A stretch of 64,000 nt of DNA from Platanthera guangdongensis (Eukaryota > Streptophyta > Magnoliopsida > Asparagales > Orchidaceae): NCBI GenBank assembly GCA_039583875.1, contig CM077153.1:116618568-116682567 (forward strand), written 5' to 3'. This document shows positions 56,946 to 64,000 of this stretch, piece by piece; positions within the stretch are counted from its first letter, which is position 1, and every line of letters starts with the position of its first letter. The position numbers and the translations under genes are program-made. The notes below the pieces were generated by a model. That model was not told the DNA's origin. It made no database searches and saw nothing but the letters and a program-made list of their open reading frames with translations.

Positions 56946-57213
56946 CATGTACATTCTCATAATCTATATTCGTTTCATGAGTAGATCAGCATAAAATTGA
57001 ACTTCATAAAATCTTGGAGGCCTCCTTTCATCGTATTCCTCGGAATATTTAGACATCAGCATAAAATTGAACTTCATAAAAACAAGATCATGTAATTTTT
57101 TACATTCTAGTTAATTCCTCTTTCTTAGAATGAATATAAAAATAATATAAACATTAAAAACTATTTTCATTTCTTTTGAAGAAGAACAATTGAATACTAT
57201 ATATATATATATA

Positions 57214-57682
57214 TTAGTTCATTGGTAGAAGTTCTTTGGACTTGAAACTTCAAATATGAGAACTACGACCATGAAAATTTTGAACTTGACTACTGATGCA
57301 GGACAGGCGACACACTTGTCTGTCACCCAGGAGTCCCAACAGGGGGTCCGCACTGGAATACACCAGAGCGGCTTTATCGAGAACTCTTTATCTAGGAGGT
57401 CGGGTGTTCAACTCCTGGCCTCAACAACCTACTGCGGTTGTGGGCCTGTAGCCAGCCCAGGGGTGGGTTAGGGTTTACATGTTGCAGCCTTGATAAAGCC
57501 ATTCTAGTGGATTCCACGGTAAGCCATTGGTGGGAATGCAGGGTGGCAAGCAAGTGTGATGCATGTCCTGCATCAACAACTAGTTCGCAATCGGAGGAAC
57601 TAATTTTCAAGTTCAAAAATTTTATGGTCATATTATTCAAATTTAGAGTTTCATGTCCAAAGAACTTCAACCAATGAGCTAA
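57214..57682. mobile_element. Foldback MITE
   Basis: The 469-bp element begins TTAGTTCATTGGTAGAAG and ends as the near reverse complement (cttcaaccaatgagctaa). The inverted similarity extends inward about 190 bp per arm, including gatgcaggacaggcg / catgtcctgcatc and cggctttatcgag / cttgataaagcc. That leaves only a short loop. TA occurs at both edges, compatible with a TA target duplication. There is no coding capacity. Confidence 0.75.
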
Positions 57683-57723
57683 TTGCAAAATAACAAATTA
57701 CAATAATTGTTCGATATATATAT

Positions 57724-57895
57724 TTAAAAAAAAGTAGCGGAGTGCATAAAGCATCCCCGTGCAGTGAGGGTCTGGGTAAGGACCCCACCACAAGGGTGAA
57801 ATGTAAGCAAACCTTACCCTATATTTTTGCAAGAGGCTCCTTCCAGGACTCAAACCCGGCAACACCTCAGTCGGTGTGTCAAGGCTCCCATTCTT
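57724..57895 (-). mobile_element. Au-type SINE
   Basis: On the minus strand it starts GGGAGCCTTGACACACCG (box A region), has GGGTTTGAGTCC (box B) and continues GCCTCTTGCAAAAATATAGG, then GGGTAAGG, acccttgtggtgggg and ccagaccctc, ending in a T-run. This is the plant Au SINE consensus order. It is flanked by a perfect 11-bp target duplication GATATATATAT at 57713-57723 and 57896-57906. Confidence 0.92.
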
Positions 57896-58400
57896 GATAT
57901 ATATATCATAACAATGTAATTTTAAAAATATATTTGGATTAAAAGATGGGATTACTCTTTGACGTGTTATTTGCAAATAATTTTTGCTCTAATTGATAAA
58001 CTTCAATCTTAGCAATAATAAAATCTTTCATAGAAGATTCATGGGAGTACATTCTTGTGAGACGCTCCATAAATCCAGTCATAAACTTTTGGTCTCCAAC
58101 AATCTCTTCCTTATTGGGGTAATCGATGAAGTGATTCAAAAAATAACATGTTAAGTGCAGAAGGTTGCTCATCTTGCTCTTTAATCATCTAACTATCAAC
58201 TTTCATATAAGAAGATATTTATTTAGCTTAAACTCTAGAGAAACGGCAAACCTCTTCTCTAACCTTCTTCATATCACCATACAATCATCCCATTAAAGGT
58301 GTGTCCCCAACAACTCTTCTGAGGACTACCACCAATGGGTTAAATATAAGAATGACAAGCTCAACTATTTGCTAAAAAGTTACAACCAAGACTATAGTCA

Positions 58401-58729
58401 TAGCCTAAAACTCAAGATAATAGATGGATAAGTAACAGATAAAACATAAATAAATAAGTAATAGTAAATAAATAATACATACTAAGATACGAACTTGTCT
58501 GCATCACCACTTTGCGGATGTAAACAAAATTAGGGCAATTGAAAAAAAAACCGGTAAACCCACATTCAGAATCGCAAGAAACCAGTGATTTCATAGAACT
58601 AGCGAGGTGGAGAGGAAGATAGGAAGAGGAAGATACGAGATAATTAAGGAAAGCGAATATCTTAAAAATGCAAAACCACGAAGTCGCGGAAACCACCAAT
58701 TTCTTACAAACCTCACAGTACCAAAACGA
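58401..58729. other. unassigned DNA left of element H
   Basis: The minus-strand open frame here is mostly tyrosine/leucine-rich low-complexity sequence, and no family was recognised. It may be further decayed hAT sequence. Confidence 0.35.
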
Positions 58730-58999
58730 TGAAAAGTTATTTAACTTTAGGTTAGCTAATCATCTAGAGGGGAGGTGAATATGTCTTTGAGCTTTAAGAT
58801 ATTTTCTGTTGTTTTCAATTTATGATAACTAGAGCTTGTCCTTAAGTCCTGCAATCAAAGAGAAAAACAAGCAAACACAGCAAACAACAGAATTTATAGT
58901 GGTTCCCCAATTGGGTACATCCACTTTCCGTCTCTACCTATCCAAGCTTATTTGTTGGACTCGGCACAACTTCTCCAAACTGCTTATAAGAGCTTACAC

Positions 59000-59590
59000 C
59001 TCAGATCCAGCAGGATCTTCAAGTCTCCTTCAAGACTCACTACTCAGCCACAAGGGCCTACACTCAGTGATCGGCAGACCACCTACCTCAGGCTGTTAAT
59101 CCCTACACTCAAGCTGGGAGGACAACCTTACCTCAGATCCCAAAGGATCCTACCTCAGAGCTTTGAGTGCTCCTACACTCAGTGACCCGCAAGCCACCTA
59201 CCTCAGTCTTATCTCTAAGGTCTACAGTTCAGGTTTTTCAGCCCTACAACTTCAGGCACAAGGCCCTACTCTCAGAGTGCTGCAGCACTCCTATAGCTCA
59301 GTACCCCTCCAGGTACCTACCTCAGTGCCCCTCCAGGCACCTACAGCTCAGTGACAAGCTTGTCACCTACCTCAGGCACAAAGACCCTACACTCAGAGAG
59401 CAGCACTCTCCTACCTCAGTCACAAAGGCCCTACACTCAGAGAGCAGCACTCTCCTATCTCAGACACTTAACCCCTACAGCTCAGATCCTCACTTGGATC
59501 CTACCTCAGTGCCCCTCCAGGCACCTACCTCAGTGGCAAATTTGTCACCTACAGCTCAGGCACAAAGTGTCTTACACTCAGATTCAGGAA
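59000..59590. repeat. cctacctcag tandem array in LTR H
   Basis: Short units built on ccta(c/cag)ctcag followed by a variable insert that is itself often a hairpin-like pair (for example cagagagcagcactctc, twice near 59394 and 59437). Open frames are repeat artefacts. Confidence 0.75.
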
Positions 59591-59973
59591 ACCTGAATCC
59601 TATAGGAAATGAATAAGGAGTTGAAGAAAATAAAATAACTGACTCGGAGTAATTACTCGGAGTCAACTTTGCTGGACTGAGCAGATTTCAGTACAGCTCA
59701 CCTGCTGTAGAAGGAATCAGTCTTCTTCTATAGCTATCACTTATTACTGTTGCACTGATGAACAGCTTCCACTTTGCTGAGAGATGAATCAACTAAACTG
59801 TTCAGTAGAGAACACCTTTGCTGAGCTTGAAGAGCTTCAACTATCCTTTCTTACCTTCAGGCTATCTTGGCTGCACTTCAGCTTTCAAGCTTGATCGGAA
59901 GTTAATGTTCAGCCGCCTCTTTCAGTTTCTCTTTCTGTTTCTTGAAATCGTTAACCCTAATCCTTTACTGTTT

Positions 59974-59985
59974 CCCCTTTTATAT
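59974..59985 (-). promoter_or_regulatory. TATA box of LTR H
   Basis: ATATAAAAGGGG on the minus strand, just downstream of the ctcagcg array, in the same relative place as in families A and C. Confidence 0.55.
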
Positions 59986-60179
59986 GCGTTGATGTGAATC
60001 AAAGGCATCATAGTATGTGAGCCCATCAAGGATTGGTGAGCGCCAACTCCATCAGAAAGGGACAAAATATCTTTCGGCGCTGTAGCAGCTTTCCCGCAAC
60101 GGCTTCCTGCAGTTTTGACTTTGATGACATCAGCAGTGGTCATCACCATCTGGACTTAGAAAATTTTTCTGAATCACAT

Positions 60180-61160
60180 CTAGCGTTGAGTGATGTTTAG
60201 ACATTCAACGCCATCAGCCTTGGCTCTCAGCGCTTCTGAACTTAGAAAATTTTCTGGTTTTGTCTCAGCGGTTTCAGCGGTCTCAGCGATTTTCCATTAT
60301 TAGCTGAGACAAACCATTGTCTCAACGCTTTTCTCTTATCTGCTGTCTCAGCGGTTTTTGCACTTTAACTGTCTTAGCGGATTTGTCTCAGCGGTCTCAG
60401 CGGTCTCAGCGATTTTTCATTTATCAGCTGAGACAATTCTTTGTTTCAGCGTTTTCCTCTTTATTAGAAGCGTTGAGTGAACCTACTTCACTCAACGCTT
60501 CTGTACTTAGAAAAATTTCATCTAATGTTGTTCTCAGCTGTTTACCTCTTGACTGTCTCAGCGCTTCCTGTTTTATTGAGAAGCGTTGAGTGAACTTGTT
60601 AAACTCAATGCTTCTGAACTTAGAAAGTTTCCAGCTCACTTTGTCTTTGTTGTCTCAGCTATCTCAACGCCATCTTCTCAGCTGTCTCAGCTGTTTCAAC
60701 ATCATCTTCTCAGTTGTCTCAGCTGTCTCAATGTCATCTTCTCAGTTGTCTTCAGCTGTCTCAACGTTATCTTCTCAGCTGTCTCAGCGATCTCAACGCT
60801 TTCTTCTCAGCGGACTCAGTGCTTATGCCTTAGACATATTTTTTGGCTTTAACTTGACAAGCTTTGAGCACAACTCAACGAACCGCAACCTGAGTTCGAC
60901 GAACTTTGATCTTCTCAGCGCTCTCAACGCTTTTTGCCTTAGTCAATTTTTCTCTTGCTTCAGATTGACAAGCGTTGGGCTGAGCTCGACGAACTGTAAC
61001 CTGAGCTCGACGAACTTCGAGCTAAGTTCGACGAATTTTGTATCTTGATTTCTTAAGCTTATGTTGAGTTGAGCTCGACGATCAGCAAGCTGATTTCGAC
61101 GAACTCTTAGCTAATTTCGACAAACTCTGAGCTGAGTTCGACGAAATTTGAGTTTACTGC
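60180..61160. promoter_or_regulatory. ctcagcg / gttcgacgaac motif array in LTR H (U3)
   Basis: Dozens of tctcagc(g/t)gtctcagc units and repeated agcgttgag... and ctcaacgct... pairs give way after 60860 to gagctcgacgaact units spaced 20-30 bp apart. Many are short palindromes or inverted pairs. The position upstream of the TATA box parallels the CTCGAG array of family A. Confidence 0.7.
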
Positions 61161-61303
61161 CCAACTCATTTTTCTTTACTTGTCCAATCATGGACTAGCT
61201 GCAAGCATGAACTAAAGCACACATCAAATACATTATGTCTCTTAGCATGAATGGTGATGCAACTTCAAATCCTGAGGAACATTGTAGGACATAATTCTCA
61301 ACA

Positions 61304-62055
61304 ATCTCCCTCTATTTGAAGAAGGCAGAACACACATCCATGCTAAGGTGAATCAACACAGAAAAATTATCATGATAGGTCTAATGATACATTATCATGA
61401 CAACTAGTCATCCCAGTACAGGGTAACTCTCCCTAGACGAGATGGCTTAACACTATAATTGGTAAACAAATGGCACGGGTGAATTAACAATCATTGACAA
61501 TTGTGAAGGTATGATTAACAACAAGAACTTTGGTAATCATTTACAAAGTAAACATCATGATCAAGATGAACCTAATCATTATCTTAGCCAATCAACACAT
61601 CAAACTTGAGATAACATGATATTCATTAAAGAACAGTATGTTTATCTAATACAGATATACATTTATCACGTTAAAATAGTCAGGATAAAGATATGTTGAT
61701 TTCATTGATAAAGATTTGAAACTTTTACATTATTGACAATAATTACAAGACATAGATCAGACAATAAGTTTGAATAAGCTTAGGTCTTGAAGTCTTCTAA
61801 CAGTTATTCTTTGAAGAACTTTCACCAGCATCCTTGGTTCCAGCAGTCTTCTTCAAGTTTTCAGCTTTGTTCCTGTCTCTTGAAGTAAAGGAATGACTTT
61901 GGAATATATTTGGGAGGAATTTTCTTGGGGTTGCTCTTCCTTATAAGATTCTCCTTGAATATTCTTTCCCTTAGGAAATTTCTCTTCAGATGTTTTATCT
62001 ATTCCTCAGATGAATATATGCTATCAATGTTCTTCAAGATTTGTCCATGGCTTAC
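61304..62055 (-). other. 3' leader between the extra ORF and LTR of H
   Basis: AT-rich, no gene. The end adjoining the LTR holds the polypurine tract. Confidence 0.55.
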
Positions 62056-63986
62056 CTAGGCATTGATAATGATTGATTCAGAGGCTTCACTTAGCTGTTC
62101 ATAATCTGAGTCATCTCTATTCTCAGCTCTCCGCTTGGTCATGAACTCTTCAGACATTTGAGTTCCTTCCCTCTTTTTTCTGGCAGCAAGTTGTGCATCC
62201 TGTGTAATTCTGGCTTGTGTAGGGAAGTCTAGGTCCTCTGGCCTCTTTCTATCCAGGAGGGGCAGGTATAGTGTCACACTGGTGTCTTGAATTACATTTT
62301 AGGCTTGATCTTCAATGAGTGTTGTTGCCTTAGCATGGATGCTCTCCCCCTTTCAGCCTTCTTCAGATATTGTCCTTTGCAGTAATGAGGTGTTGGCTTC
62401 ATTCATGCTTGATATAGATGTGTGTATTCTTTCATTGTCAGCAAGCAGCCCATTCCTTAAGAGAATTGTCTGTTCCATGGAGTGGAGAGCAACCTGGGTG
62501 ACATGGTCTGCTGCTCCCCTAATCACCCCATAAGTGGTACTCACATAATTCTTTACATATCCTATGTCATAACTAGTGAGTTTTTGACTTGTGTCGAAAG
62601 ATTCCATGAGGATGGTCAGCTTGAGTCCAGCAGTTCCAGCCTTGTCAAACCAGGTGGTGACCTGTTTGTTCAAGTGTGAAATTTCTTCTTTAGTTTCATT
62701 TACTTTAGCTGACATTTCATCCCTCAGATTGGCAATAGATTGATCAACATACTCCTTGAGGGTTGTGGTCTGATTATCCAGGAGTACTTTAATTTGGTTT
62801 AAAAAATCCTCATTGGAGATGAGAGTAGATGAAGTATGGCTCATAGGAGGAGGTATAACATCCTGAGCAGGGATCTGAGAAGTCTCCCCCTCAACTACAG
62901 CACCTATAGAAGAAAACATTTTCTTAGCTAAAACTGTTTTAACATTATTAATTAAGAGGGAATGAGTTTTACCTGTAGTGGGTGCAGACTCAACTATCTT
63001 ATTGACAACTTGATCCAAGTTTGTCACATCCATCTGATCATACTCTCCCCCACACTGAGCATTTTTCTCTGGGTTGGACTTATCAAGATGAGTGTCTAAT
63101 GTCTCAACATGCTCCCAGTTATCTTCTGCAGCAGGCATATCATCAACTGCTGCAGTATCATCAGTAATATTTATGTCTGCCCCATCCTTTTCAACATTAC
63201 CTCCTTCAGCAGCATTCTTAGAGATTTCTCCTGACCTAGAGCTGCCATGGATTTTATCAACATGCACAGCAGTATCCTGAAGTTGAATGTTTGCAGAGGA
63301 TTGGCTGAGGGATAAGTCAACTTGTAGACTAGCATCAACTGAAGAGGATGATCCAAGTACTGGTTCAGGGCTGGAAGTTCTTTCTTCCTCAGTGGGTTTC
63401 TTCCTTGTATCCTTGGAGGATTCATTTATTCCTGTAGGTTGGCTCATAGGTATGACTCTAGAGAATCTATCCAAAGTTTTTATGACCATTCTTTTCAGGT
63501 AGTGAATCTTCACCCCATGTTCCTGTGTGAAAGAGTTAGGATAGGTGTTCACTGGGTACAAGGAAATGATTCGGCCCATATTTGGAGAGGATATGAAGTC
63601 TACTATTCTCTGATATATGAGAGAGGTCCATGAGGTCTTTCTATTTAGTATAATTCTGGTCATGACTGCAAACATAAACTGGAGATGGTGTCATGTGATC
63701 CAGGTTTGCAGATGAGGGCTTTCCCTATAATGTCTGCTAGCAATTTTCCTCTTTGATTGAAGAATTTCATTTTCAGAGACCCGGATTTGGCGTCAGTGTA
63801 TCCACACCATAAGAAAGCATTGTCTCTGTCCGTGTCGGCGAGCTCTTCTTCCTCGCTAGGGTTGACGGAGGGGATATGAAGTGTCTTTCCTAACCTCTTA
63901 GTGTTTGCCTTGATTTTGATGTCTTCAATCTTAGACCTGAGAGAGTTTTGAGATGGGGACATCTTAACATTTGAGAAGAATTCCAT
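62056..63986 (-). pseudogene. Sirevirus extra ORF of element H
   Basis: Frame 1 runs 63986-63660 (MEFFSNVKMSPSQ, GKLLADIIGKALICKPGSHD). A one-base shift at about 63670 joins it to a 440-codon frame (63675-62353; MFAVMTRIILNRKTSWTSLIY). That frame has an N-terminal globular part, a Ser/Glu/Asp-rich linker and a helical stretch (DFLNQIKVLLDNQTTTLKEY, SHLNKQVTTWFDKAG). After another break, 62277-62056 encodes a basic end (LDRKRPEDLDFPTQARI). It aligns in layout and in the ..ADIIGKALICK.. block with family A's ISKILLCK region. The length of open frame suggests a younger copy. The function is unknown. Confidence 0.75.
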
Positions 63987-64000
63987 AACCTCATTTCTAA

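Larger units (their letters stand above)
56490..58400 (-). pseudogene. Second hAT transposase remnant, inverted
   Basis: On the minus strand from 58400: LVILIFNPLVVVLRRVVGDTP followed by LMG and YGDMKKVREEV, then SNLLHLTCYFLNHFIDYP and FMTGFMERLTRMYSHESSMK (58172-57939). The acidic tail with HDERRPPRLATNKEV lies at 56810-56770. It is a paralogue of the first hAT gene, clearly diverged at the protein level. A MITE and a SINE sit in the middle. Confidence 0.75.
58730..61303 (-). repeat. 3' LTR of element H
   Basis: On the minus strand it starts TGTTGAGAATTATG beside the purine tract and ends near ataacttttca (58730), like aataacttca of family A. U3 holds a motif array at 61160-60180: ctcagcg, agcgttgag and the odd palindrome gttcgacgaac. 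The TATA box ATATAAAAGGGG follows at 59985-59974. A second tandem array of cctac.ctcag units (59590-59000) lies after the TATA box, then the conserved hairpin at 58924-58899. The left edge is inferred because the partner LTR is not in the window. Confidence 0.72.
58730..64000 (-). mobile_element. Sirevirus-type element H, 3' end
   Basis: The extra ORF, a polypurine tract (aaatagagggagat, 61306-61319 on the minus strand) and a 2574-bp 3' LTR are visible. gag-pol lies beyond the window end. The layout is the same as that of family A. Confidence 0.8.

Noticed and set aside
57370..57440. tRNA gene
   Set aside because: A- and B-box-like words are present but no cloverleaf can be drawn; they lie in a foldback MITE.
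58412..58699. 95-codon minus-strand frame
   Set aside because: Tyr/Leu-rich string from AT-rich DNA, no domain recognised.
59163..59616. 149-codon frame in LTR H
   Set aside because: Translation of the cctacctcag tandem array.

Overview
The window is repeat-derived plant nuclear DNA. Almost everything recognisable is a transposable element or a broken piece of one: Ty1/copia and Ty3/gypsy retrotransposons, Sirevirus-type elements with long LTRs and an extra 3' ORF, hAT transposons, an Au-type SINE, a foldback MITE and a Mutator-like element. No intact stand-alone host gene was found. The element mix points to an angiosperm with a repeat-rich genome. I lean towards a eudicot, but the sequence does not settle the lineage.

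Layout. 1-1693: 3' half of a copia element. 2531-6245: first copy (B1) of a small, internally deleted gypsy family; its 5' LTR holds a solo Sirevirus LTR (family A, 3411-5131, target duplication CATTT). 6246-10444: scrambled DNA dominated by a minus-strand Sirevirus-like LTR with two motif arrays. 10445-21156: a nearly complete but mutated family-A Sirevirus. 21157-23034: second gypsy copy (B2), sitting against the A 3' LTR at the same target site as in B1. 23035-42405: a 19-kb minus-strand Sirevirus (family C) inserted in the B2 3' LTR. Nested in C are a GC-rich tandem block and giant hairpin, a Pack-MULE carrying a LITTLE ZIPPER coding sequence (27516-28710), a small SINE-like insert, and a rearranged gypsy chromovirus D (31654-38506, target duplication TACTA). 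42411-42690: continuation of the B2 LTR. 42777-46598: short-LTR copia E lacking integrase. 48015-56085: a hAT transposase pseudogene split by gypsy F (48138-51874) and by an unidentified insert (53251-55083). 56490-58400: a second hAT remnant in inverted orientation, holding a foldback MITE and an Au SINE. 58730-64000: 3' end of a third minus-strand Sirevirus (H), with a 2.6-kb LTR and its extra ORF.

The nesting gives relative ages: gypsy B is older than A and C, which are inserted in its LTRs. C is older than D, the Pack-MULE and the SINE-like insert. The hAT gene is older than gypsy F.

Two things stand out. First, the Pack-MULE contains an uninterrupted 82-codon reading frame closely resembling the ZPR3/ZPR4 LITTLE ZIPPER microproteins. 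Second, each Sirevirus-like family carries its own array of short palindromic motifs in the LTR (CTCGAG in A; TATCG/CGATA in C; CTCAGCG and GTTCGACGAAC in H), next to a TATA box. Families A and H, and an LTR remnant at 6670-9400, share a small conserved hairpin further into the LTR. Percent similarities below are rough visual impressions unless stated otherwise.
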